Shown: one piece after another, positions 24,367-32,595 of the stretch
How the letters are laid out: every line of letters begins with the position of its first letter
Numbering within the stretch: the stretch's first letter is position 1
NCBI RefSeq assembly: GCF_018860745.1
Contig: NZ_JAHKPY010000003.1
Span: 1,066,062 to 1,130,061, forward strand
DNA from: Zobellia uliginosa
GTDB taxonomy: Bacteria; Bacteroidota; Bacteroidia; Flavobacteriales; Flavobacteriaceae
Direction: 5' to 3'
DNA length: 64,000 nucleotides
Notes under the pieces: model-generated
The model's database searches: none
What the model saw: only the letters and a program-made list of their open reading frames with translations
Told to the model about the DNA's origin: nothing
Program-made: the position numbers and the translations under genes

Positions 24367-26817
24367 CTATTTTTTCAATTTGGTTGGGTCTTTCTTCTTT
24401 TTAGGACTAAAAAAGGTAAACCCGATGCCTCCTATAACAATTAGTACCATAACTATGGAACTGGCCAATGTAATTTGGCTTCCGATTCGTACCACTTCAG
24501 GTTCAAATTTAAATTCTATTGTATGTTCCCCACTAGGAACTTTAATCGCTCTTAAGGTGTAATTGGCTTTGAAATGATCGGTTAATTTGCCATCTATGTA
24601 TGCATTCCATCCATTAGAATAATACATTTCAGAAAAAACAACTAAACCGTCATTCTGGTTTTTTGATTGGTACGTTAAATGATTGGGGGCATAATGGATA
24701 AGTACTATGTTAGCTGTAGAATCAACCACAAAATCAAAAGCATTGAGACCTTTAACCTTTGTTGAATTTATAACTGCTTCCGTTTTAGTATTTAATTTTT
24801 CTAGCGTCTGTATTTCTTCATCCGCAGATTTCACTTCAACTACATGATTCACGAACCAGGCGTTGCCATTGGCGTCTGGGTTAATAGCAGGATAGCTTTT
24901 ACCTTCTTCGTCTTGTTGAATTACATATTTTACATTCAACATATTCAAAACGCCCATATTACCCTTATAAACATAAAAACTGAACAAGTCTTCTAAACCT
25001 GCTGGTTTGGCCGCATGGTATCCTCCAATAGACTTATGATAATAAGATGTTCTTGCTCCATTAATTCCCTCATTAGGGTCATAAACCCTATACACACTTT
25101 CGTCTTTTTTAATCTCTTGATCTAAGGCTGTTTCTGGAAAAGGCTGAGTCATTTTTCGCTTGGAAACAAAATTGTCAGAATCTACATAACGCAGACCTAC
25201 ACCAACCAAATCAAATAATACCAAAGCGCCAACCACAATTATGGTGAGATTTTCTTTGAGCTTACCCTTAATATAGAACCAAAGCGCTAAAGCAGATAAG
25301 AATACGAATATCATTGAACGAAGCAAATCTGAATTATACACTGCTTTACGGTCTGCTTGAATTAAAGAAAACAATTCCTCTCCATAATTTCTCTTCAAAA
25401 AGTCATCACTGGGCCCTTCAAAATCAAAACCAGCTTTGAAGATGAATAGCGATACACTTAAACCTAATACTATAAAGAAAGATATCCTAAGAGCATTCAG
25501 TTTATCTGAAACATCAACAGTGGATTTAAAAAGTTCACGTAATGCCAAAATAGCAAGGACAGGTGCACATAATTCTAAAATTACCTGAACGGACGATACT
25601 GCCCTGAATTTGTCATAAAGCGGAAAATAATCAATCATAAAATCCGTTAGTAAGCCAAAATTCTTTCCCCAAGAAAGGAATAAAGACATTAGCACCCCTC
25701 CAAAAAGCCACCATTTTGCTCTGCCTTTTACCAAGATAAGTCCAAGTATAAATAGGAAAAATATAATTGCGCCTATATAAGCGGGTCCTGATGTGCCTGG
25801 TTGATCTGCCCAATATAATGGCAATCCGCTAGAAAAACTTAATGCTTGACTCCGGGAAACACCTTGGTCAATAAGAAAATCAAAGCTTTTAGAATTTTCC
25901 CCCAAGTTTTCACTGTTTGATCCTCCAAACAATCTTGGTACGAACAAGTTTAGTGATTCTGTAATTCCGTAACTCCACTGTGTGATGTATGATTTTTCAA
26001 GACCACCTGTATTTTCCTTCGGTGATCCATCCGGATTAATGGTTAATTCAGATTTTCCACGAGTACTCCAATCTGCATACTCTTTTGTGGCCATTAAGCT
26101 CGTAGCGTTTGCCGCAATACCTAATATTACGGCTATGAGCAAAATACCTACAGAACTAAAATAATGTTTCAGTTTTTCTTTGCGAATGGCATCAACCAGA
26201 TAAACAACACCCAGAATCAATACCAAAAGCATAAAATAATACGTCATCTGGTAGTGGTTTGCTCTAATTTCCAATGCCATAGAAATAGCGGTAAGAATAA
26301 AACCCCAAAGATATTTCTTTCTAAAAACCAATACTATCCCGCCCAAAAGCATAGGTAAATATCCCATGGCATGAGCTTTAGCGTTATGCCCTACACCAAG
26401 TATAATTATTAAATAGGTGGAAAAACCAAATGCCAATGCCCCAATAATAGCTAATCTATAATCTACTTTAAGACAACATAGCAAAATATAAAATCCTATA
26501 AAATATAGAAATAAGTAATCTGCCGGTCTAGGAAGAAATCTTATAATATTATCTAATTTCTTAACATAATCATGTGGATAATAAGCCCCTAATTGATAGG
26601 TAGGCATTCCTCCAAAGGCACTATTAGTCCAATAAGGCTCTTCACCCGTTTTCTTCCGGAAATCATTTTGTTCCTTGGCCATACCGGTAAATTGAACAAT
26701 GTCTGATTGTTCTATTACCTTTCCTTGAAGCACAGGATAGAAATAAGCCAAAGCGGCAATCACAAAAAAAACGGTAACAAAAAAATGTACGAAGAAGGCC
26801 TTCAATCCTTTTTGCAT
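24367..26817 (-). CDS. YfhO-family large membrane protein
   Basis: An 816-residue polytopic membrane protein with more than ten helices, a long extracytoplasmic domain from about residue 545, and a final C-terminal helix. The start (AALAYFYPVLQGK, then EPYWTNSAFGGMPTYQLG) matches the YfhO family common in Bacteroidota and Firmicutes. YfhO-like proteins are GT-C fold enzymes thought to glycosylate membrane or wall polymers. It heads the operon with the glycosyltransferase and flippase, which supports a role in adding sugars on the outer face of the inner membrane. No clear -7 element was found upstream. Confidence 0.85.
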   Translation of the reverse strand: MQKGLKAFFVHFFVTVFFVIAALAYFYPVLQGKVIEQSDIVQFTGMAKEQNDFRKKTGEEPYWTNSAFGGMPTYQLGAYYPHDYVKKLDNIIRFLPRPADYLFLYFIGFYILLCCLKVDYRLAIIGALAFGFSTYLIIILGVGHNAKAHAMGYLPMLLGGIVLVFRKKYLWGFILTAISMALEIRANHYQMTYYFMLLVLILGVVYLVDAIRKEKLKHYFSSVGILLIAVILGIAANATSLMATKEYADWSTRGKSELTINPDGSPKENTGGLEKSYITQWSYGITESLNLFVPRLFGGSNSENLGENSKSFDFLIDQGVSRSQALSFSSGLPLYWADQPGTSGPAYIGAIIFFLFILGLILVKGRAKWWLFGGVLMSLFLSWGKNFGLLTDFMIDYFPLYDKFRAVSSVQVILELCAPVLAILALRELFKSTVDVSDKLNALRISFFIVLGLSVSLFIFKAGFDFEGPSDDFLKRNYGEELFSLIQADRKAVYNSDLLRSMIFVFLSALALWFYIKGKLKENLTIIVVGALVLFDLVGVGLRYVDSDNFVSKRKMTQPFPETALDQEIKKDESVYRVYDPNEGINGARTSYYHKSIGGYHAAKPAGLEDLFSFYVYKGNMGVLNMLNVKYVIQQDEEGKSYPAINPDANGNAWFVNHVVEVKSADEEIQTLEKLNTKTEAVINSTKVKGLNAFDFVVDSTANIVLIHYAPNHLTYQSKNQNDGLVVFSEMYYSNGWNAYIDGKLTDHFKANYTLRAIKVPSGEHTIEFKFEPEVVRIGSQITLASSIVMVLIVIGGIGFTFFSPKKKKDPTKLKK

Positions 26818-27002
26818 AATGGGATATATCGGGTTGTTTCGGCTAAAATAATGAAGTTATCTCTACTATGGAATTTGTTTTGATCTTAACTTAAGAGATA
26901 ATGATAAGTTTTAAAGTACCTAATACTATAGTTTCGGTAGAAAAGGACGTGAATAAAAAAATTCCCGTATTGTTCGCAAAGGCCGATTTTTAAGAAAAGG
27001 GT

Positions 27003-27272
27003 TTAATCTACCTCTTCAAAATCAATATAATCCCCTACTGTATTATTTGAAGATTTTTTTCTAGAAGGTTTCTTATCGATAATAACATCACCTACCCTTT
27101 CTTTCTGATTTTGACCATTAGCTTGCTGAGCAAAATCTCCAAATTTTTCATTAAAATGTTCTTGGGTTTTACGGGCGGCATACCCAAAAATTTTAGGGGC
27201 AAACATCTTTACCAAGATCTTAAAAAGGTAATAGACCAATAAAATTATTAAGATTGTCTTTAAAAATGCCAT
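27003..27272 (-). CDS. DUF4834-like small membrane protein
   Basis: An 89-residue protein with one N-terminal transmembrane helix (residues 2-22, LKTILIILLVYYLFKILVKM) followed by a charged cytoplasmic tail with VGDVIIDKKP and DYIDFEEVD at the end. This single-helix layout and the ending GDYIDFEEVD fit the DUF4834 family of Flavobacteriia; the match is from memory. A candidate -7 element lies at 27294-27301, so it is transcribed on its own. Its function is unknown; small proteins of this kind often tune envelope complexes. Confidence 0.7.
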   Translation of the reverse strand: MAFLKTILIILLVYYLFKILVKMFAPKIFGYAARKTQEHFNEKFGDFAQQANGQNQKERVGDVIIDKKPSRKKSSNNTVGDYIDFEEVD

Positions 27273-27293
27273 ATTTTTTTAAAATGATTATAT

Positions 27294-27301
27294 CAAAAAT
27301 A
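27294..27301 (-). promoter_or_regulatory. Predicted -7 element (TATTTTTG on minus strand)
   Basis: Exact TAnnTTTG match 22 nt upstream of the DUF4834-like start. No TTG at the expected -33 distance. Confidence 0.4.
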
Positions 27302-27516
27302 CGATTCTAACGTTGTAATACCTGTGTAGAAGTGCTAAAATATTATTAAAGTAGTCTTTGTCAACTGGTGATACATGTTTCATGTAGTGCATATAGTACC
27401 TAAAAAGCAGTGTTAAGGAAATTTCGATGTTCTGGATATGCACTTTTTTTCATGACGAAATGTAAACTACACAAAAAAAAGAACAAGCCTGAACTAATTA
27501 ATCAAGCGACACAAAA

Positions 27517-28596
27517 ATGAAAAATTATCTATTGATTTTATTTTTTGCCCTCCCATTTATTGGAGCTTCTCAATATACGGATGTAATTAACTCTAACCGC
27601 CCAGGTTTATCTGTTAGCGCATATGCGGTTGGTAGAAATGTATTGCAATTGGAAGCCGGTGTTCTCTATGAACAACAAGATCACACCCTTTTAAACACAA
27701 AGAGTAACATCTGGGGGTCAGATATCTCCCTACGTTATGGATTACTTTTTGAACAATTAGAATTGAATTACGAAGGTACTTTTCAAAATCAAAACATTAC
27801 TTACAATAATATAGGTGTTACTGAAAATTTAACCGATTTTACTAGAAACCGACTAGGGTTGAAATTCTTAATATACGATCGGTACAAAAATCCTGAACGC
27901 AATAAACCCAATTTATATAGTTGGAAAGCTAATTACGGGTTTAAGTTCAAAAACTTGATTCCTTCCGTTTCCCTATACGGAGGTGCAACTTTTAATTTAG
28001 GAGACAATCCTTACTATATGGGTGACGCAACGGTATCATACCGTGGTATGGTGGCTACTCAAAGTAGATTAACCCCGCGTTTTGTATTGATCACCAACAT
28101 TGCCTACGACCGTATTACTACAGATTATCCGGAGCTAAGTTATTTGGTTTCCTTGTCTCATGCCTTCCGTAATCCTAAGTGGAGTGCTTTTGTAGAAAAC
28201 CAAGGAATTCAAAGCGATAGATACTCTGATGTGTTAATTAGAGGTGGTGTGGCACATTTATTGACAGATGATCTTCAAGTTGATTTCAATCTTGGTGCAA
28301 GTTTTAAAAATACACCTTCAAGAATTTTTATGACCGTTGGCGGATCGTATCGTTTTGATTTTCATAAAGACAAGTTGAAAGCTATAGATGAACAAAGTGC
28401 CGGCGAGAATGGTGAGCCTATCAAAAAGAACGCCATGAAAAAGAAAGAAAAAGAAGGTCGCAAAAATAAAAAAGACGGTAGCGGTGCTGAAGATATAGAC
28501 TTGGGGCCATCTAAAAAACAACTAAAAAAACTTAAGAAAGAAGAGCGAAAGAAAAAGAAAAATAAAGAACGTGATGGTGGAGCTATTGACTTCTAA
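27517..28596 (+). CDS. Outer-membrane transporter-like beta-barrel protein with lysine-rich tail
   Basis: A 359-residue exported protein. The start MKNYLLILFFALPFIGASQ is a signal peptide. The body (residues 20-290) has alternating strands with aromatic girdles and matches the MetA-type phenol-degradation transporter-like outer-membrane group (INSNRPGLSVSAYAVGRNVLQLEAG). The last 60 residues are very lysine-rich (PSKKQLKKLKKEERKKKKNK) and are not part of the barrel; they recall the lysine-rich ends of two other exported proteins in this window. The substrate is unknown. No strong promoter was found in the 244-nt gap before it. Confidence 0.75.
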   Translation: MKNYLLILFFALPFIGASQYTDVINSNRPGLSVSAYAVGRNVLQLEAGVLYEQQDHTLLNTKSNIWGSDISLRYGLLFEQLELNYEGTFQNQNITYNNIGVTENLTDFTRNRLGLKFLIYDRYKNPERNKPNLYSWKANYGFKFKNLIPSVSLYGGATFNLGDNPYYMGDATVSYRGMVATQSRLTPRFVLITNIAYDRITTDYPELSYLVSLSHAFRNPKWSAFVENQGIQSDRYSDVLIRGGVAHLLTDDLQVDFNLGASFKNTPSRIFMTVGGSYRFDFHKDKLKAIDEQSAGENGEPIKKNAMKKKEKEGRKNKKDGSGAEDIDLGPSKKQLKKLKKEERKKKKNKERDGGAIDF

Positions 28597-28690
28597 GCAA
28601 AGTTCACCTTTTGTTTATTAATAAAATTAAGTTTCATAATTTTATTCTAACCCTATTTATCCCTAATATTGACCTTACAAAAAAAACTGT

Positions 28691-29809
28691 ATGGTCACCC
28701 TAAAAGAAGCGATTTCAAAAGCCGAACTAAAAGAGTTCGTGAAATTTCCATTTTCGCTTTATAAAGATTCTGCTTATTGGGTACCGCCATTGATCGAGGA
28801 CGAATTGTCTTCTTTTGATAAAGAAGAAAATCCTGCTTTTAAAAACGCAAATGCCTGGTTCTTTTTAGCTTACAAAAACAAGCAACTTGTAGGCAGGGTT
28901 GTTGCTATTGTCAACCATCTGGAAGTCAATAACCAAAGTATAAAGAAAATGCGTTTTGGTTGGTTTGATTTCATAGATGATACCGAGGTCTCAGAAACTC
29001 TGCTGAATAAAGTGGCAGAAATTGGAGCAAGCCATAACCTAGAATTCATGGAAGGTCCCGTAGGCTTTTCTAATCTAGATAAAGTTGGTGTTCTTACAGA
29101 TGGATTTGACCAACCAGGAAGCATGGTAACTTGGTATAATCACAAGTATTATATACACCATTACGAACGCTTGGGCTTTGTAAAGGAAAAAGGTTATGTT
29201 GAAAACAAATTTCCTGCCAAAAATGCCGACCCCGCCCTTTTTACCAAACTGAATGGGCTAGTAAAACGACGCTATGGACTAAGGGAAATCAATTTTAAAA
29301 AAACCAGTGAAGTGCTGCCGTTGGTAGACCAAATGTTTGACCTCTTTAACCAAACATATTCCAAACTGTCTTCTTTTGTTCCAATAACCGATGTTCAAAA
29401 AGAATATTTCAAAAAAAAATACATCACTTTTATAAATCCAGAATATATAAAGTTTATAGTGGACAAAGAAGATAGCTTAATTGCTTTTGCCATTGTTATG
29501 CCTTCCTTTAGTACTGCTTTACAAAAAGCAAAAGGAAAACTATTCCCCTTTGGATTTCTACACCTTTTACGCGCCAAGAAATATAATAAAGACGTTGTTT
29601 TCTACCTCATAGGCATACATCCAGAATATCAAAATAAGGGTGTTACCGCTATAATCTTTAATGAATATTACAAAACATTCAATAAGAGAGGTATTGAAAT
29701 GTGCTACCGTACACCAGAACTTGAGGATAATATTGCTATTCGTCAAATGTGGAAGCATTTTGACCCCAAAATCTATAAACGCCGTTGCACCTATAAAAAA
29801 AGTATTTAA
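28691..29809 (+). CDS. GNAT-fold acyltransferase-like protein (YghO-like)
   Basis: A 372-residue protein with two GNAT-like halves. The first has WFFLAYKNKQLVGRVVAIVN, and the second has IGIHPEYQNKGVTAIIFNEY, the glycine-rich acetyl-CoA loop. Members of this group are often mislabelled GTP cyclohydrolase, but I see no cyclohydrolase motif. Relatives are listed as YghO-like. The EGPVGFSNLDKVGVLTDGFD segment is typical. It is cytoplasmic and probably acts as an N-acyltransferase on an unknown substrate. It shares a bidirectional terminator with the converging PLP acyltransferase gene; being a neighbour of the candidate sulfonolipid genes, a lipid-related role is possible but not shown. Confidence 0.7.
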   Translation: MVTLKEAISKAELKEFVKFPFSLYKDSAYWVPPLIEDELSSFDKEENPAFKNANAWFFLAYKNKQLVGRVVAIVNHLEVNNQSIKKMRFGWFDFIDDTEVSETLLNKVAEIGASHNLEFMEGPVGFSNLDKVGVLTDGFDQPGSMVTWYNHKYYIHHYERLGFVKEKGYVENKFPAKNADPALFTKLNGLVKRRYGLREINFKKTSEVLPLVDQMFDLFNQTYSKLSSFVPITDVQKEYFKKKYITFINPEYIKFIVDKEDSLIAFAIVMPSFSTALQKAKGKLFPFGFLHLLRAKKYNKDVVFYLIGIHPEYQNKGVTAIIFNEYYKTFNKRGIEMCYRTPELEDNIAIRQMWKHFDPKIYKRRCTYKKSI

Positions 29810-29846
29810 ATCAAATATCTCAAAAGCTCTTTTTACTTTAAACAAC

Positions 29847-29880
29847 AAAAACGGCCTTACTACAAAGTAAGGCCGTTTTT
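29847..29880. terminator. Bidirectional intrinsic terminator
   Basis: A 14-bp stem, AAAAACGGCCTTAC / GTAAGGCCGTTTTT, with a 6-nt loop lies between the convergent genes at 28691-29809 and 29901-31160. A and T runs on both sides allow use from either strand. Confidence 0.9.
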
Positions 29881-29900
29881 ATATTCTAGATTGGCGAATC

Positions 29901-31160
29901 TTACTCGCCCATTGCTGCAGCAACCGCAGCAGACAATCTTTTGTAAGTTCCATTCTCCAAGCGATCTCTAATTGCTGAAAAAGCATCTAGGGTTTCACTG
30001 ATATCCTGCATGGTATGTGTGGCGGTAGGAATCATTCGTAGTAAAATAAGCCCCTTAGGAATTACCGGATAAACCACTATAGAACAAAATATTCCGTAGT
30101 TTTCCCGCAAATCCTTCACAAGTGCCATTGCCTCGGGAATACTGCCATTAAGGTATACAGGAGTTACACAACTTGTTGTTGTGCCAATATCAAAACCTCT
30201 TTCTTTAAGCCCGTTCTGTAATGCATTTACGTTCTCCCATAATTTAGCCTTGAGTTCCGGCTGGGTACGTAACATATCCAATCGCTTTAATGCTCCCTTA
30301 ACATAAACCATAGGTAATGATTTAGCGAACATTTGTGAACGTAAATTATATTTCAGGTAATCTATTATTTCTTGGTCGGCGGCTACGAAAGCCCCAATAC
30401 TTGCCATTGATTTAGCAAAAGTTGCCAAATAAACATCAATACCATCTTGTACGCCTTGCTCTTGTCCTGCTCCCCCACCGGTTTTACCTAAGGTTCCAAA
30501 ACCATGCGCATCATCAACTAAAAAACGAAAATTGAACTTCTCCTTTAATGCTACAATTTCTTTAAGAATACCTTGTTCACCTCTCATTCCGAAAACACCT
30601 TCGGAAATAACCAAAATACCTCCACCAGTTTGTTCTGCCAATTTAGTGGCACGTTCTAAGTTCTTTTCCAAACTCTCAACGTTATTATGAACAAATGTAA
30701 ATCGCTTGCCCATATGCAACCGCACGCCATCAATAATGCAGGCATGACAATCAACATCATAAACAATAATATCATCTTTAGTAACAAGCGCGTCTATAAC
30801 GGACATAAAACCTTGGTAACCAAAATTCAATAAGTAAGAAGCTTCTTTGTCTACAAACGCAGCGCATTCCTGCTGCAATTGTTCATGAAAGTCGGTATGC
30901 CCACTCATCATTCTGGCACCCATTGGGTATGCAGCACCGTATTCTGCTGCCGCTTCACCATCTACTTTCTTAATTTCGGGAAGATTAGCTAAACCTAAAT
31001 AATCATTAATACTCCAGGTAATTACCTCTTTCCCCTGAAACTTCATTCTATTAGAAATTGGTCCCTCTAACTTAGGAAAAACGAAATATCCTTCTGCCTG
31101 AGAAGCCCATTTTCCTAATGGCCCCTTGTTCTCTAAAATTCTATCAAATAAATCTCGCAT
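29901..31160 (-). CDS. capB: PLP-dependent alpha-oxoamine synthase, candidate cysteate C-fatty acyltransferase (sulfonolipid synthesis)
   Basis: A 419-residue fold-type I PLP enzyme of the serine palmitoyltransferase/AONS group. It has SINDYLGLANLP, the substrate-site SGHTDFHEQLQ, LVDDAHGFGTLG for the cofactor ring, and ATFAKSMASIGAFVA with the PLP lysine. The neighbouring gene, on the same strand, is a cystathionine synthase-like enzyme. That pairing matches the CapA (cysteate synthase) and CapB (cysteate-C-fatty acyltransferase) enzymes described for capnine, a sulfonolipid of gliding Bacteroidota. CapB condenses L-cysteate with a branched fatty acyl group. An alternative is glycine C-acetyltransferase, but the neighbour argues against it. 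It has its own promoter element after a terminator. Confidence 0.8.
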   Translation of the reverse strand: MRDLFDRILENKGPLGKWASQAEGYFVFPKLEGPISNRMKFQGKEVITWSINDYLGLANLPEIKKVDGEAAAEYGAAYPMGARMMSGHTDFHEQLQQECAAFVDKEASYLLNFGYQGFMSVIDALVTKDDIIVYDVDCHACIIDGVRLHMGKRFTFVHNNVESLEKNLERATKLAEQTGGGILVISEGVFGMRGEQGILKEIVALKEKFNFRFLVDDAHGFGTLGKTGGGAGQEQGVQDGIDVYLATFAKSMASIGAFVAADQEIIDYLKYNLRSQMFAKSLPMVYVKGALKRLDMLRTQPELKAKLWENVNALQNGLKERGFDIGTTTSCVTPVYLNGSIPEAMALVKDLRENYGIFCSIVVYPVIPKGLILLRMIPTATHTMQDISETLDAFSAIRDRLENGTYKRLSAAVAAAMGE

Positions 31161-31184
31161 TTAGGTGTACTTTGGATTTTACTG

Positions 31185-31192
31185 CAAAAGTA
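31185..31192 (-). promoter_or_regulatory. Predicted -7 element (TACTTTTG on minus strand)
   Basis: Exact TAnnTTTG match 25 nt upstream of the start at 31160, downstream of the terminator that ends the preceding gene. It suggests that the acyltransferase gene is transcribed separately. Confidence 0.5.
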
Positions 31193-31233
31193 AGATTTTA
31201 AGAGCAACATTCATAAAATATTATTCTTTAACA

Positions 31234-31265
31234 AAAAAGCAATGACCACGAGGTCATTGCTTTTT
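31234..31265 (-). terminator. Intrinsic terminator between the two PLP-enzyme genes
   Basis: A 14-bp perfect stem, AAAAAGCAATGACC / GGTCATTGCTTTTT, with loop ACGA. On the minus strand it follows the cysteate synthase-like gene by 20 nt and ends in a T-run. Confidence 0.85.
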
Positions 31266-31285
31266 ACCTTTTACAAACTTGTATA

Positions 31286-32329
31286 TTATTCTTTGATGTA
31301 TTGTACCTTTTGAACCTCGCTTACTTCATTGGTATCGAAGAAGCCTTGATCTTCCATCCACTGATCACTGTAAACTTTGCTCATATATCTGGAACCGTGA
31401 TCTGGAAAGATAACAACTACGTTATCCTTAGGACCAAACTCACCTTCCTCATTCAATTGTTTAAGCGCCTGCATTGCTGCACCACTTGTATATCCTGCAA
31501 AAATACCTTCGGTTCTTGCCATTTCACGAGCCGTATGTGCACTTTCAGAATCGGTGACTTTTATAAACTTATCTATACTATCAAAATCCGTAGCACCAGG
31601 AATAAGATTTTTACCCAGACCTTCTATTCTATAAGGATAAATCTCATTGGAGTCAAACTCCCTTGTTTCGTGATATTTCTTCAATATAGAACCAAAAGCA
31701 TCAACACCGATTATTTTAACCTTTGGGTTTTGTTCTTTTAAAAACCTAGCTGTACCCGAAATTGTTCCGCCTGTGCCACTACAAGCTACCAAATGAGTAA
31801 TCTGCCCTCCGGTTTGATCCCATATTTCCGGACCCGTACTTGCGTAATGAGCATCCATATTCAACTCATTAAAATATTGGTTAATATAAATTGAACCGCT
31901 AGTTTCTTTATGCAAACGTTTTGCTACCTCATAATATGAACGTGGGTCATCTGCGCTTACATGGGCCGGGCAAACATATACCGTGGCACCCATGGTACGC
32001 AACATATCAATCTTATCTTTTGATGATTTTGAACTTACCGCTAGAATGCATTTGTAACCTTTAATAATGCTAACCATTGCAATACTAAAACCTGTGTTAC
32101 CAGAGGTTGTTTCTATAATGGTACTACCTTCGGTTAAAATACCTTTACGTTCCGCCTCTTCTATAATATGCATTGCAATGCGGTCTTTAGAAGAGTGACC
32201 AGGATTAAAAGATTCTACCTTGGCGAAAAAGTTACCGGTAAAGCCTTCCGTAATTCTATTTAATTTAACTAGTGGAGTGTTTCCTACGAGCTCGAGGATA
32301 TTGTTGTATGCCTTAATTTTGTTTTCCAT
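31286..32329 (-). CDS. capA: PLP-dependent cystathionine synthase-like enzyme, candidate cysteate synthase
   Basis: A 347-residue fold-type II PLP enzyme. It has [30 protein letters not shown] with the PLP lysine after the SS pair, [13 protein letters not shown] for the substrate carboxylate, and the phosphate loop GTGGTISGT. This looks like cystathionine beta-synthase/cysteine synthase. The published CapA of capnine synthesis is a close relative that makes cysteate from O-phosphoserine and sulfite, and the next gene is a CapB-type acyltransferase. I infer that role here. An ordinary cysteine synthase is the alternative and cannot be excluded without the active-site comparison. A TAATTTTG element lies 61 nt upstream. 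Confidence 0.8.
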   Translation of the reverse strand: MENKIKAYNNILELVGNTPLVKLNRITEGFTGNFFAKVESFNPGHSSKDRIAMHIIEEAERKGILTEGSTIIETTSGNTGFSIAMVSIIKGYKCILAVSSKSSKDKIDMLRTMGATVYVCPAHVSADDPRSYYEVAKRLHKETSGSIYINQYFNELNMDAHYASTGPEIWDQTGGQITHLVACSGTGGTISGTARFLKEQNPKVKIIGVDAFGSILKKYHETREFDSNEIYPYRIEGLGKNLIPGATDFDSIDKFIKVTDSESAHTAREMARTEGIFAGYTSGAAMQALKQLNEEGEFGPKDNVVVIFPDHGSRYMSKVYSDQWMEDQGFFDTNEVSEVQKVQYIKE

Positions 32330-32390
32330 AAAGGATGTCTGGTTTTGGGAACTAGTGATAAACTGAAAAGTGTCCGCAAAATTCTTGGAG

Positions 32391-32398
32391 CAAAATTA
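32391..32398 (-). promoter_or_regulatory. Predicted -7 element (TAATTTTG on minus strand)
   Basis: Exact TAnnTTTG match 61 nt upstream of the cysteate synthase-like gene. The rest of the 266-nt gap up to 32595 holds no reading frame or terminator I can support. Confidence 0.45.
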
Positions 32399-32595
32399 CT
32401 ATTTTTTTTGAATATGTCATTTTATCAACTAAAATACCTCTTAAAAATGAAGATTTTTTGCACTATCCATCCATTTGTTAACATTTCGTTAGCATATAAG
32501 CATTAAACCAGACAATTTTGAACCTTCTAAACAGCTTGTTTTACAAGCCTCCACCACCTTAATTCTTAAAAATACCTTAAAACCGGATTAGGCTA

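Noticed and set aside
31301-31741. 146-codon plus-strand frame across the cysteate synthase-like gene
   Set aside because: Antisense shadow of a clearly conserved PLP enzyme; the codon pattern is poor.
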